Translations under genes and position numbers: made by a program
In this document: positions 9,709 through 18,234 of the stretch, in pieces
Layout of the letters: each line of letters opens with the position of its first letter
Position numbering within the stretch: the first letter of the stretch is position 1
Assembly (NCBI RefSeq): GCF_000348945.1
Contig: NZ_AOCK01000001.1
Coordinates: 558,001 to 622,000 of the forward strand
DNA from: Paeniglutamicibacter gangotriensis Lz1y
GTDB taxonomy: Bacteria > Actinomycetota > Actinomycetes > Actinomycetales > Micrococcaceae
Reading direction: 5' to 3'
Length of the DNA stretch: 64,000 bases
Notes under the pieces: model-generated
Database searches by the model: none
Told to the model about the DNA's origin: nothing
What the model saw: the letters and a program-made list of their open reading frames with translations, nothing else

Positions 9709-10108
9709 AGACACATGCGAGAACAGTAGTGTCATCCGCCTACTCAAAACGGTCGCGCCATCGTGGAAAAAGCCCTGGCGTCATACCAGTAGGCCGCTAC
9801 AGGCTCATCACCACAAATCAGGCCGGCACGTCAACGAGTATGTTTCGACCGGCCACGTCGCTGACAATGGACGGCACCCTTTGAATGGCCTCCTGGGACC
9901 ACTGCCAACGAGCGCAGATACCTTGACGGGGCATGTGATCGCCACGCATCCGGGCGACTAAGGCTGGGAATCGATCCCAAACGATGTGAAGATTGTCCAT
10001 GGCGAGCCGGCTCTTATCCTACGCGGCGGTTCTACCTGCTGAAGTAACGAATTTATCGGGCACTGGTCCAAGCGAGGAGGCAACGGTTACGTTGACAGCG
10101 AGCTTTTC
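9709..10108. other. Intergenic region without a supported gene
   Basis: About 400 bases lie between the MpaB-like gene and the end of the small cysteine-rich gene. Short frames on both strands lack family similarity and ribosome sites. No convincing terminator hairpin with a T-run was found. Confidence 0.4.
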
Positions 10109-10228
10109 TCATCGAACGCAGGAGCAGCGATCCTCCGTTGCCACATCGCCGAGCGCATCTTCGATGTGCTCACCGCACCCTTCCCACGTCGGCTTGGCAC
10201 AGTTATCGCAGGTGACCTTCTTGCACAT
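10109..10228 (-). CDS. Small cysteine-rich protein (39 residues)
   Basis: A 39-residue frame: ATG 10228, TGA at 10109-10111, with GGGAG about ten bases upstream on the minus strand. The peptide has the pattern MCKKVTCDNC, then KPTWEGCGEHIEDAL, then a C-terminal CSC. Six cysteines in CxxxxC/CxxC/CG/CxC arrangement suggest zinc or another metal. I recognise the core CxxCxKPTWxGCGxHIExAL as a small uncharacterised conserved bacterial protein; this recall needs a search. It is divergent from the thioredoxin gene, whose SigR-like promoter lies in the shared intergenic region, so a thiol or metal stress role is possible but inferred. Confidence 0.8.
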   Translation of the reverse strand: MCKKVTCDNCAKPTWEGCGEHIEDALGDVATEDRCSCVR

Positions 10229-10263
10229 GTAAAGACTCCCTTAAAAGTTTGTAACGGCTCTTC

Positions 10264-10289
10264 GGAATAGTACCCCGGCAGGTTTTGTT
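10264..10289 (+). promoter_or_regulatory. SigR/SigH-type promoter of the thioredoxin gene
   Basis: GGAAT at 10264-10268 is followed after exactly 18 bases by GTT at 10287-10289. This matches the thiol-oxidative-stress sigma consensus GGAAT-N18-GTT of actinobacterial SigR/SigH (established). Its position about 60 bases before the thioredoxin start and the identity of the downstream gene, a classical SigR target, support the call. Transcription would start about 10296. Confidence 0.75.
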
Positions 10290-10350
10290 GTGCCATTTGT
10301 GGATTCGACACGGAATCTGCATGGACCTCTCTCGAAGGGACAGAGCACCT

Positions 10351-10716
10351 ATGGCTTCCATGGAACTGACCTCAACAAACTTTGAAACGACAATCAGCGA
10401 GCCGGGAACCGTCCTGGTGGACTTCTGGGCCGCATGGTGCGGACCCTGCCGCAACTTCGCCCCGGTCTTCGAAGCAGCCAGCGAAAAGTACCCTGACATC
10501 ACCTTCGGCAAGATCGACACCGAAGCCGAACAGCAGCTCGCGGCTGCAGCCAACATCACCTCCATCCCGACCCTCATGGCATTCCGCGACGGAATCCTGG
10601 TCTTCTCCCAGCCCGGCGCATTGCCAGCCGAAGCGCTGGAAGACCTGATCGGCCAGATCCAGGGACTGGACATGGATGCCATCAAGAAGGACATCGCAGC
10701 AGACACCACGGCATGA
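10351..10716 (+). CDS. trxA: Thioredoxin
   Basis: A 121-residue thioredoxin with active site WCGPC (cysteines about residues 30 and 33), preceded by VDFWAAW, and with the cis-proline loop SIPTLMAF. It reduces protein disulfides in the cytoplasm and is recycled by thioredoxin reductase, which is not in this window. A C-terminal tail of about 15 residues extends past the usual fold. The start at ATG 10351 has GAAGGGA ten bases upstream; the in-frame ATG 10321 is less likely. It is probably induced by disulfide stress through the upstream GGAAT-N18-GTT promoter. Confidence 0.93.
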   Translation: MASMELTSTNFETTISEPGTVLVDFWAAWCGPCRNFAPVFEAASEKYPDITFGKIDTEAEQQLAAAANITSIPTLMAFRDGILVFSQPGALPAEALEDLIGQIQGLDMDAIKKDIAADTTA

Positions 10717-10841
10717 TTTCTGTCAGATTCGCGCTTCGAGGGCCCTCCGGCAATTGCTGCTGGCGGGCCCTCGGGCGTTAACGCTGTCGGCTGTGACACG
10801 CTTGGGACAGATATCAGGTTCATGCAGGTGTTGGAGGAAGA

Positions 10842-12047
10842 ATGCAGCGCACGTTGAAGGTCGCCGATCGGGCCAAGGTCTCGGCGTTTGAAGTCATGAA
10901 TATCTTGGATCGGGTAGCCCAACTGCGGGCCGCAGGCCGGGACGTGATCTCCCTGTGCGCCGGTGAACCCAGTGATGGTGCGCCCAGCGCCGTGTCGCAA
11001 CGCGCCGCCCAGATCCATGCCGACGGCCTGCCGCTGACCTATACGCCGGCACTCGGTATCCGGGAGCTGCGCGAAGCCATCGCCACGCACTACAAACGTT
11101 GGTACGACATCGAGGTATCAGCAGACAACGTCGCCGTCACCACCGGTAGCTCGGGTGCCTTCCTGCTGATGTTCCTCTCCGCCTTCAACGCCGGCGACAA
11201 GGTGGCATTGGCCCGCCCCGGCTACCCGGCTTATGCCAACATCCTTCGCACCCTGGGCGTTGAGGTCATCGAACTCAACGCCGGTCCCGAGTCAAGGTAC
11301 CAGCCCACCGTGGAGCTGCTCGAAGCAGCACAGCTGGAGCATGGCGAACTTGACGGTCTGATGCTTGCGTCGCCAGCAAACCCCACCGGAACCATGGCTT
11401 CGGGAGAGGAACTGGAGGCGCTGACCACCTGGTGCAAGGACCAAGGGGTTCGGTTGATCAGCGACGAGATCTACCACGGCATCGACTATCCCGAAGCGGG
11501 AACCGACACTCGGCGTTCGGTCAGTGCCTGGGAACTGGATACGGACACCGTGGTCATTTCGAGCTTCTCGAAGTACTGGGGCATGACAGGCTGGCGGTTG
11601 GGTTGGGCCTTGGTTCCCAACGACATGCTTGCGACCGTTGATGCCTTGGCCGGAAACGTGGCTCTCTGTGCTCCGGCACCGGCCCAATACGCTGCCCTGG
11701 CGGCCTTCACCGATGATGCTTACCTCGAAGCCGAAGTGCGCGTGGCGGAATTCGCCCGAACCAGGGCTGCGGTGCTGAACTCGATCGACCGGTTGGGGTG
11801 GGGCGAATACGCACCTGCAGACGGGGCCTTCTACCTGTATGCGGATGTGGGCAGCAAGCTCGGATCCCATGCGAACTCCGCTGCCTATTGCGCTGCGTTG
11901 CTGGAAGCCGAAGGTGTTGCCATTGTCCCGGGAAACGATTTCGATCACGTCAAGGGGGACACCCACGTACGTCTGAGCTTTGCTGCAGGATATGAGTCCG
12001 TGACAGAGGCGATCGAGCGCATTGTGAGGTTCCAGGGCGACGCCTGA
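10842..12047 (+). CDS. Class I/II PLP-dependent aminotransferase
   Basis: A 401-residue fold-type I aminotransferase. The PLP lysine is K244 in SSFSKYWGMTGWRLGW. The substrate/cofactor signatures ASPANPTGT and SDEIYHGIDY are present, and the C-terminal arginine is in THVRLSFA. The family includes aspartate and aromatic aminotransferases; substrate cannot be fixed from sequence. ATG 10842 is preceded by GGAGGAAG, a strong ribosome site. Confidence 0.93.
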   Translation: MQRTLKVADRAKVSAFEVMNILDRVAQLRAAGRDVISLCAGEPSDGAPSAVSQRAAQIHADGLPLTYTPALGIRELREAIATHYKRWYDIEVSADNVAVTTGSSGAFLLMFLSAFNAGDKVALARPGYPAYANILRTLGVEVIELNAGPESRYQPTVELLEAAQLEHGELDGLMLASPANPTGTMASGEELEALTTWCKDQGVRLISDEIYHGIDYPEAGTDTRRSVSAWELDTDTVVISSFSKYWGMTGWRLGWALVPNDMLATVDALAGNVALCAPAPAQYAALAAFTDDAYLEAEVRVAEFARTRAAVLNSIDRLGWGEYAPADGAFYLYADVGSKLGSHANSAAYCAALLEAEGVAIVPGNDFDHVKGDTHVRLSFAAGYESVTEAIERIVRFQGDA

Positions 12048-12183
12048 TTTGGCGGGGAAGGGGCTTCTCCGCACATCGGGCCTGCCACTGCCGATCGATG
12101 TTGTGCACAGCCGGGGATGATGCTGATCGCTGGTGATGCCAGGTGTTCCATGCTGGAGGCTCCACCAACCTGAGGAGCCCGCC

Positions 12184-12597
12184 ATGGAAGAATATACGGT
12201 CACCGAGCTGGAAGACGCCCTCAAGGTCGTCAAACAGCTGCTTCCGCCGCGCTACGAATGCTTGGCGTGCTATCTCAACCGCATGCTGGCAAGCCGCAAC
12301 TGCAACGGTCTGAAGTGGTGCACGACCTACCGGGACCTGCGGGCGCCACGTGCCACGGCGATGGAACGGAAGTTCCCGGATCTCGGTGGCTACTGCGACT
12401 GCGAGGTCCTGGCGAACATCTTCCACATCAACGATGCACTATGGTCCAGCGCGGAGGGCGGAAGCGCTGATGACGCCTACGTCCCCGCCTGTCACAAGGT
12501 CCGTCTGGGAACCATCAAGCCCTGTGAGCTGTGGCTGATGCGCAGCGGGGTGCAGTGGGGCGGGGGAGTGTTCCGCTCGGCCACCAGGGCGTCGTAG
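12184..12597 (+). CDS. DUF2695 family protein
   Basis: A 137-residue protein starting at ATG 12184 after GAGGAG. The core GGYCDCEVLANIFH and an earlier cysteine cluster (YECLACYL, RNCNGLKWC) match DUF2695, a small family of unknown function with a conserved YCDCE motif. It has no signal peptide or membrane segment. The cysteines suggest metal binding, which is an inference. Confidence 0.85.
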   Translation: MEEYTVTELEDALKVVKQLLPPRYECLACYLNRMLASRNCNGLKWCTTYRDLRAPRATAMERKFPDLGGYCDCEVLANIFHINDALWSSAEGGSADDAYVPACHKVRLGTIKPCELWLMRSGVQWGGGVFRSATRAS

Positions 12598-12650
12598 TTC
12601 GGGAGCCCAGGGGTTGGCCGTTTTCACGAGCCGCCCCCGGATTGCAGGAG

Positions 12651-13088
12651 CTACTGCTCGTCGGGTTGCTTCAGCTTCAAATGCTCGCCCGGGATGCGGT
12701 CGCGGTCGTAAGTGATCTCGGAGAAACCGTGCGCGGCAGGGGTGCCGTCGGGGCCGAGGTTAACGAAAACGATCTTCTCGATGGTCAAGATCGACTGTCG
12801 CGTAAACATATTGCGCACCTCGGCGCGCATGGTCAGGGAGGTGCGGCCGAAATGGGTAGCAGTGAGGCCCATTTCGATCAGGTCGCCCTGTTGAGCCGAG
12901 GAAACGAAGTTGATTTCCGACATGTACTTGGTGACGGCAAAACCGTTGCCGAGCTGGACGATCGCGTAGATTGCAGCTTCCTCGTCGATCCAACGCAGTA
13001 GCGAGCCGCCAAAAAGCGTGCCGTTGGCATTGAGATCCTCGGGGCGGACCCATTTACGGGTGTGGAATGTAATGTCTCCATCGGTCAT
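12651..13088 (-). CDS. Acyl-CoA thioesterase, hotdog fold (YciA/BACH type)
   Basis: A 145-residue single hotdog-domain protein. The family signature NANGTLFGGSLLRWIDEEAA contains the catalytic acidic residue and the GG turn. Later segments (EINFVSSAQQGDLIEMG, GRTSLTMRAEV) fit YciA-like enzymes, which hydrolyse medium- to long-chain acyl-CoA. It starts at ATG 13088 and lies convergent with the DUF2695 gene with about 50 bases between. Confidence 0.9.
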   Translation of the reverse strand: MTDGDITFHTRKWVRPEDLNANGTLFGGSLLRWIDEEAAIYAIVQLGNGFAVTKYMSEINFVSSAQQGDLIEMGLTATHFGRTSLTMRAEVRNMFTRQSILTIEKIVFVNLGPDGTPAAHGFSEITYDRDRIPGEHLKLKQPDEQ

Positions 13089-13174
13089 GGAACGAGTCTA
13101 TGGCGTTCGGGCCGGTCAGCAGCCGATTAGTGACAGGAACCATGGAGCGCCGCTTCGTGAATCCCAGAGGAAAA

Positions 13175-13690
13175 TCAGTCCAGCTGGTCCATTGCCTCAC
13201 AAGGGTTGGCACCGGGCTGCGCTCGGTGGATGTCCATGGAGAGCTTGGAAACCAGCGCGGCAAGTTGCGCGCTTTCAGTGGAGTCAAGGCCGGCAAGCAG
13301 CTGTTGCTCGGCTGCGGCAACGCGTATCTCGAGCTGGTTCAGCAGGTCGACGCCCTGCTCGGTGGCAACAATCTTTCGCGCCCTGCGATCTGTCGGTGCC
13401 GGGACTCGTTCGACGAGTCCTGCCGTCACGAGGTCATCGATGCGATAGGTCAGCACCGTGCGGTCGATGCCCAAATGGGCGCTCAGGGCCTGCTGGTTGG
13501 CGGGCTCGTGGTGGACGACCGTGGAAAGCATTTGGTAGCCGCGCACCGAGCACGGCATTTCCGCAACCGCCTCGGCAAAAAGAGTTTGATGGCCGCGCAG
13601 GATCATGCCCAGATGCCACGCCAGATCCCCCGGAATGAAACCCGGGAGCGGCTTGTCAAGAGACAGGGGAGCATTATGTGTTGAGGCCAT
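13175..13690 (-). CDS. MarR family transcriptional regulator
   Basis: About 171 residues with a winged-helix domain. The recognition region reads NQQALSAHLGIDRTVLTYRIDDLVTAGLVERVPAPTDRR, and DRRARK is the typical wing. The start is unclear among three in-frame ATGs (13702, 13699, 13690); none has a strong ribosome site. It is divergent from the NAD(P)-binding oxidoreductase and LLM enzyme, so it probably controls them and itself. Confidence 0.9.
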   Translation of the reverse strand: MASTHNAPLSLDKPLPGFIPGDLAWHLGMILRGHQTLFAEAVAEMPCSVRGYQMLSTVVHHEPANQQALSAHLGIDRTVLTYRIDDLVTAGLVERVPAPTDRRARKIVATEQGVDLLNQLEIRVAAAEQQLLAGLDSTESAQLAALVSKLSMDIHRAQPGANPCEAMDQLD

Positions 13691-13743
13691 GAGGTCCATC
13701 ATAGCCGACGATACGGTGTTGCGCAGATGATCTGTTCAGAATA

Positions 13744-13755
13744 TAGTCTGTACTA
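13744..13755. promoter_or_regulatory. Possible MarR operator in the divergent promoter region
   Basis: The short inverted repeat TAGT-ctgt-ACTA lies between the MarR gene and the divergent oxidoreductase, nested with CAGA...TCTG. The position suits a MarR binding site, but the arms are only four bases, so this is weak. Confidence 0.3.
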
Positions 13756-13783
13756 CAACGTAATTTCTTGAAGGGCAGGACAG

Positions 13784-14455
13784 ATGGTTATCGGCGCACA
13801 AGGTCATATGGCATCTCGGGGCACGATCGGCATCCTAGGTGCCGGCCGTGTGGGAACCGCCATTGCCCGCTTGGCGATTGCCGCAGGGTATCGCGTGAAA
13901 ATCGCGACCTCCAAGCCGGCCGCCGACAATGCCTTGATCATCGAGATCGTGACCCCGGGCGCCGAGGCCGTCGATGTAGCAGAGGCCGCCGACTCGGACC
14001 TGGTGCTTCTCGCGGTGCCGCTGCACAAATACAAAACGGTCAACGCCGAGGCGCTGGCAGGAGCAGTTGTCATGGACGCCATGAACTACTGGTCGGTCAC
14101 CGATGGGGATATCGCCGACTTCGAGATCGACGATCGTTCCTCCTCGGAGGTCGTTGCGGCCCACTTGAACGAATCGCGCGTCGTGAAATCCTTCAACCAC
14201 ATCGGCTACCACGAGATGGAGCCCGATGCCTCGACGCCGGGTTCCACTGGCCGTAGGGCGTTGGCGATTGCCTCGGATGACACTGAAGCGAAAGCGCGGG
14301 TCGCAGCCTTCATCGATGCCTTGGGCTTTGACCCGGTGGACGCCGGCGACCTTGCAGCAGGAAGAGCCTTTGAACCGGGAACTGACATTTTCAACGGCCG
14401 CTTCAGCGCCGATGAGCTGTCGCTGAAACTGCACGCCAGCCTCGTCACCGCCTAA
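13784..14455 (+). CDS. NADPH-dependent F420 reductase-like dinucleotide-binding protein
   Basis: About 223 residues (215 from the second start at 13808). A Rossmann motif GILGAGRVGTAIARLA opens the protein, followed by VLLAVPLHKYKTV and VMDAMNYWSV. This is the NADP_oxidoreductase_F420-type fold of F420:NADPH reductase-like and ketoreductase-like proteins. ATG 13784 is supported by AGGGCAGGA upstream. It probably forms an operon with the LLM-class flavin enzyme 37 bases downstream and is controlled by the divergent MarR gene. Whether it uses F420 is not known. Confidence 0.85.
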   Translation: MVIGAQGHMASRGTIGILGAGRVGTAIARLAIAAGYRVKIATSKPAADNALIIEIVTPGAEAVDVAEAADSDLVLLAVPLHKYKTVNAEALAGAVVMDAMNYWSVTDGDIADFEIDDRSSSEVVAAHLNESRVVKSFNHIGYHEMEPDASTPGSTGRRALAIASDDTEAKARVAAFIDALGFDPVDAGDLAAGRAFEPGTDIFNGRFSADELSLKLHASLVTA

Positions 14456-14492
14456 ACCACCCACCAGACCAGCACGAAAGAGCGGGACCCCC

Positions 14493-15536
14493 ATGGAACT
14501 TGGCATGTATAGCTTTGGAGACACCCAGCGTAATACCGATGGATCTCTACGCTCCACTGCTGAAGCCATCCAGAACCTGTTCGAGGCGATCAAGCACGCC
14601 GATGCCTCCGGTCTTGACTACTTCGGTGTCGGCGAGCACCACACCGCCACGATGCCAGCGTCCTCACCCGGGGCCATGATTGCCGCCGCGGCAGCAGCAA
14701 CCACACAGATCAAGCTGGGCAGCGCCGCGAGCATCATCGGCACCGACGATCCGGTGCGCATCTTTCAGCAATTCGCCACGGCGGACGCCATCTCCGGTGG
14801 AGGCCGCGTGGAAATCACCGCAGGACGTGGTTCTTCGGTGGAGACGTTCCCACTCTTTGGGTACAGCCTCGAGGAATACGACGACCTGTACGCGCAGAAG
14901 CTTGACCTGCTCATGGCGATCAACAACGCCGATACCGAGCTTGTCACCTGGTCGGGCACCGTGCGCCCCGCACTTGATGATCTAGCCGTCGTGCCGCGTC
15001 CAGCCTCGGGCAAGCTGCCGATCTGGCTGGCCACCGGCGGCAACGCAAGTTCCTCGGCTCGTGCGGGTCAGCTGGGCCTGCCGGTGTCCTACGGCATCAT
15101 CGGCGGTGCACCGCATCGTTTTGCACCCTTGGCCGAGCTGTACCGTCGTTCCGGCGCCGCCGCCGGACATGCACCGGAATCACTGAGGATCGCGGTGGGA
15201 GCTCTAGGGTTTGTGGCTCCGACCAAGAAGGAAGCGCTGGACCGGTTCTACCCGGGATGGCACAACCTCAACGTGGAAATGGGGCGCCTGCGTGGATGGC
15301 CCGCTCCTGACAAGCGCGCTTACTTGGAACAAGCCGATGCGCCGGGCGCCTACTACGTGGGATCCCCGGACGAGGTCGCCGAACGCATCGTGCACCTGCA
15401 TGGATATCTGGGGCACATGCGCCACTTCCTGCAAATGGACCTGGGTGGCACCCCGCAAGACCAGCTGCTGGAATCGATCACTTTGCTCGCCACCGAGGTC
15501 AAGCCGCGGGTGCAGCGTCTGATGGCACAAAAGTAG
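14493..15536 (+). CDS. LLM class flavin-dependent oxidoreductase
   Basis: A 347-residue TIM-barrel protein of the luciferase-like monooxygenase family. It shows the N-terminal LGMYSFGD, the SGLDYFGVGEHHT segment with the EHH motif, IKLGSAASIIGTDDPVR, and the family's GRVEITAGRGSS phosphate-binding stretch. Such enzymes use FMNH2 or F420H2. The upstream neighbour could supply reduced cofactor (inference). No ribosome site stronger than GCGGGA is seen. Confidence 0.92.
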   Translation: MELGMYSFGDTQRNTDGSLRSTAEAIQNLFEAIKHADASGLDYFGVGEHHTATMPASSPGAMIAAAAAATTQIKLGSAASIIGTDDPVRIFQQFATADAISGGGRVEITAGRGSSVETFPLFGYSLEEYDDLYAQKLDLLMAINNADTELVTWSGTVRPALDDLAVVPRPASGKLPIWLATGGNASSSARAGQLGLPVSYGIIGGAPHRFAPLAELYRRSGAAAGHAPESLRIAVGALGFVAPTKKEALDRFYPGWHNLNVEMGRLRGWPAPDKRAYLEQADAPGAYYVGSPDEVAERIVHLHGYLGHMRHFLQMDLGGTPQDQLLESITLLATEVKPRVQRLMAQK

Positions 15537-15909
15537 CCACGGGGCTCGTCGTTTTTCGCATCTGCGAAAAGGGACCCGGCTGGGTGCCCCCGACAGGGTT
15601 GGCCCAGATGAGTGTAGCTGCAAGATCCCGTCTTTGATTGAATAGAGGTTGTGGTTGCAAGTCTGTGTAGCAACGCAGCCCAACTGTGGACGCGTGATAC
15701 TTGGGGGAGAGCCGAGTCCATCATGGAACTTGGCTCGCCACGGGCCATCGAACGGGCTGCGGATGCCCCCGGACCTTGCGACCACCGGTGGAATGTCGTC
15801 AATGGCGTACGGGACACTGACGGGGCGGGAGCACTGGGTCACTTGGGGGTGGCCGGCGCCCGCCCCACACCATTTTCCGCCACCATCCGTGGGTGTGCTC
15901 TTCGGTTTA
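15537..15909. other. Intergenic region with a short stem-loop
   Basis: About 370 bases lie between the convergent LLM gene and the regulator-like gene. An 8-bp stem TTTTCGCA/TGCGAAAA with a two-base loop at 15553-15570 could act as a weak bidirectional terminator. The open frames that cross into 15910 are shadows of the minus-strand gene. Confidence 0.4.
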
Positions 15910-16806
15910 TTAGGCTGCGCGCATCTTGGCCAGATGGGCCTCGGTGGCCTGCTCGATGGACAATCCGTCCCCATGGTCCACAAGGGCCAGAAGTAGCGCC
16001 AGCGCAGCGGTGCCCAGCAGAGACGTCTTGTTCTCGTCGTCAATCAGGGGCTCGTTCAGGTCGGAGAGTAGGCGTAGGCCGAGGCCTTCGGCCATCGCTT
16101 GCAGCAGGATGTTGAAATCTTCGGCGTTCATACCGGGTCTGAATTTAAAGCCGTAGTGATCCAGGACCCGGGTATAGAGGGACAGCCACACCCGAGAGAG
16201 ATTCTTGTACATGCGCTTGACTGCCAGTGCCGAAGCCGTATCGGCCTGCGATGTAGCGATCGCCAACAGCTGGAACCTGTAAGCAGGCAGCTCCAAGATG
16301 AGTTTGAGATCCTCGTAGGCGACGCGGTGGACGGCACTGGAAAAGTCGTTGTCGCCGGAGATTAGCTTTTCGGCATGCTGGGAGAACGCGGCTTGCAGGC
16401 TCCAATGTTTGTCAGCGAGTGCGTAGGCGACGAAGTCCGCCAGAAAATCTCCATGGCTGTTCCAGCGATGGCGCATCATGTTCTCGCTGAGCGGGAAATC
16501 TGGGCCGCAGTTGTCCCTTGCCTTCGCTAGGACCTTGCGTCTGGAGAGATAGGACATGACCGGCCGTGCGTCGTCTTCGTCGCTATCCAGCAGGTGCTCG
16601 GAAAGTGAGGGAGTGAATAGTTCAGAGGTAAGGTCCAGCGCTGCATCTAGGAACGCACGGGTCTCGCGGCCGTTGGCCAGACGCCTGCGAGTCAGCGCGG
16701 TTCGCCCTGAAACGTTGGTGATGACCTTTGCTTCATATAGATCCTCTGTTGGTTCCGATTTCAGACCGAAATTCGAGCTCAGAGGGTCCTTTGGTCGTGC
16801 TTTCAT
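15910..16806 (-). CDS. Unrecognised helical protein, possibly TetR-like
   Basis: A 298-residue soluble, largely helical protein starting at ATG 16806 behind GGGGAGG. The region FLDAALDLTSELF... to ...NMMRHRWNSHGDFLADFVAYAL has the spacing of an N-terminal DNA-binding segment followed by a ligand-type helical domain, as in atypical TetR-like proteins. A clear helix-turn-helix is not obvious, so a regulator role is only a suggestion. No membrane segment or signal peptide is present. Confidence 0.6.
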   Translation of the reverse strand: MKARPKDPLSSNFGLKSEPTEDLYEAKVITNVSGRTALTRRRLANGRETRAFLDAALDLTSELFTPSLSEHLLDSDEDDARPVMSYLSRRKVLAKARDNCGPDFPLSENMMRHRWNSHGDFLADFVAYALADKHWSLQAAFSQHAEKLISGDNDFSSAVHRVAYEDLKLILELPAYRFQLLAIATSQADTASALAVKRMYKNLSRVWLSLYTRVLDHYGFKFRPGMNAEDFNILLQAMAEGLGLRLLSDLNEPLIDDENKTSLLGTAALALLLALVDHGDGLSIEQATEAHLAKMRAA

Positions 16807-17174
16807 CTGCGCCTCCCCAAATAGCGTGGTTGCCTCCCCCAGAAGGCATAAAGTTCAGACTTACGTCTACTCTCAACGTACAACACCGGGAGTGGAATCC
16901 TCAGGCGTCGACTTCCGAACGTTACCTCGAAGCATCAGGTGTCCGCGGCAGTGTTCGTCCGCAACCGGCTCACGCCCTCGGTGCTCTGGAGGTGCCGTTG
17001 ATTACCCACAGGGCCTCGAGGCCAGACGGAACGGGGTCGCTAGATAGCTGCCGACTCAAACAAACGACTGCACCGAGTCGCCCCATCTAATAAACGCCGA
17101 GATCGTCGGCGGTTTCGCCGCATTGACGGGGAAGACCGTTCGCGGAGCTTCCGGGTGTGCTGTGGTCCAACGTC
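16807..17174. other. Intergenic region without a supported gene
   Basis: About 370 bases lie between the regulator-like gene and the YceI terminator. It must hold the promoter of the minus-strand regulator-like gene. Short open frames here show no family similarity. Confidence 0.4.
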
Positions 17175-17210
17175 GGAGGGGGCCGCGTCCTCGTGGACGC
17201 GGCCCCCTCC
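17175..17210 (-). terminator. Hairpin terminator downstream of yceI
   Basis: A perfect 16-bp GC-rich stem (17175-17190 with 17195-17210) closes a TCGT loop, 20 bases beyond the yceI stop. A run of Ts is lacking, as is common in actinobacteria. Confidence 0.75.
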
Positions 17211-17230
17211 GGGTCATGCTTGGAAAAGTC

Positions 17231-17776
17231 TTAGTTCTGCGGTGCGAGGACGAAAGCCGAGTCGATGTTGATGGTGACCTTGTCGCCAACCAGTACGCCA
17301 CCGGCTTCAAGCGCGGCGTTCCAGGTGATGCCGAATTCCTTGCGGGAGATCTGAGTGGAGGCAGAGAAGCCTGCGCGGGTGGCGCCGAACGGATCAACTG
17401 CAACGCCGCCGAATTCGACCTTCAGGGTCACCGGCTTGGTGGTTTCCTTGATGGTCAGGTTGCCCTCGAGCTTGAATTCCTCGGGGGAGCCTGCAACGCC
17501 GGTGGATACGAAGGTCATTTCCGGGAATTCCTCGACGTTGAAGAAGTCGGCGCTCTTGACGTGTGCGTCGCGGTTGTCATCGTTCGAGTCAAAGGACCCG
17601 GTCTTGACGACGGCCTCGACCTTGGAGGAATCAATCGAATCGCCTACGGTCAGGGTGCCGGTGACGTCAGTGAACGCGCCGCGAACCTTGGAGATGCCAG
17701 CGTGGCGAACGGTGAAGCCAACTTCGCTGTGCGAGGTGTCGAGGGTCCAGGTGCCGGGAATGATTTCAACGCTCAT
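17231..17776 (-). CDS. YceI family lipid-binding-like protein
   Basis: A 181-residue lipocalin-like beta-barrel of the YceI family. The start IIPGTWTLDTSHSEVGFTVRH and the later KSADFFNVEEFPEMTF and GVAVDPFGATRAGF are the family's conserved patches. YceI proteins bind polyisoprenoid or fatty amide ligands. There is no signal peptide, so it is probably cytoplasmic, as in many actinobacterial members. AAGGAG lies ahead of ATG 17776. The promoter overlaps an 18-base perfect palindrome, so expression is likely repressed by a dimeric regulator. Confidence 0.93.
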   Translation of the reverse strand: MSVEIIPGTWTLDTSHSEVGFTVRHAGISKVRGAFTDVTGTLTVGDSIDSSKVEAVVKTGSFDSNDDNRDAHVKSADFFNVEEFPEMTFVSTGVAGSPEEFKLEGNLTIKETTKPVTLKVEFGGVAVDPFGATRAGFSASTQISRKEFGITWNAALEAGGVLVGDKVTINIDSAFVLAPQN

Positions 17777-17838
17777 GGGGGAAACTCCTTGTTTTGGGAA
17801 GCCGGCGGGTCCAGCCGGTTTGCATGCTTATGTATGTA

Positions 17839-17870
17839 ACTATGACACAGATTGATTGACGCGTCAATCA
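17839..17870 (-). promoter_or_regulatory. yceI promoter overlapped by an 18-bp palindromic operator
   Basis: TGATTGACGCGTCAATCA at 17853-17870 is a perfect palindrome. On the minus strand its TTGACG (17867-17862) can serve as the -35 element, followed after 17 bases by CATAGT (17844-17839) as the -10. The TTGACNNGTCAA core resembles sites bound by MarR-type dimers. A repressor bound here would block RNA polymerase. Confidence 0.7.
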
Positions 17871-18234
17871 TAAGTTTTTGATGCTGTCACATTTCTCAAT
17901 CTTTCACCCCCAAGCCAAGTGCTCTCCGACTGCGGATGAATAGGCGGTGAATTGAGTCCGGAAAACCGGCCGCTCGATGCTCGGCACTCAACATCTGCCA
18001 GGTTGCTCCGCAGACCGATCGAGGGTGTCGAAGTTGAGTTCTCTGCTGACTTTTCAATGTGGGCCCCGGGCCATCTTTAGCGGCGCCCCTCGGGCTCTTC
18101 AGTTACATCGGGTTCGGGCAGGTAAATGGGGCGATTATCCGTCGCCGCAGGGTGGACGCTAGGGTGTTGGTAGGATTCAAGTGGTGATTGCCGTCACGAA
18201 TTGGCGTCACGGTAAGTGCAGTGGAAGGCGGAGT
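17871..18234. other. Intergenic region without a supported gene
   Basis: About 360 bases lie between the yceI promoter and the small hypothetical gene. A GGGCCCCGGGCC-like GC-rich patch near 18061 is present, but no gene or clear terminator. Confidence 0.4.
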
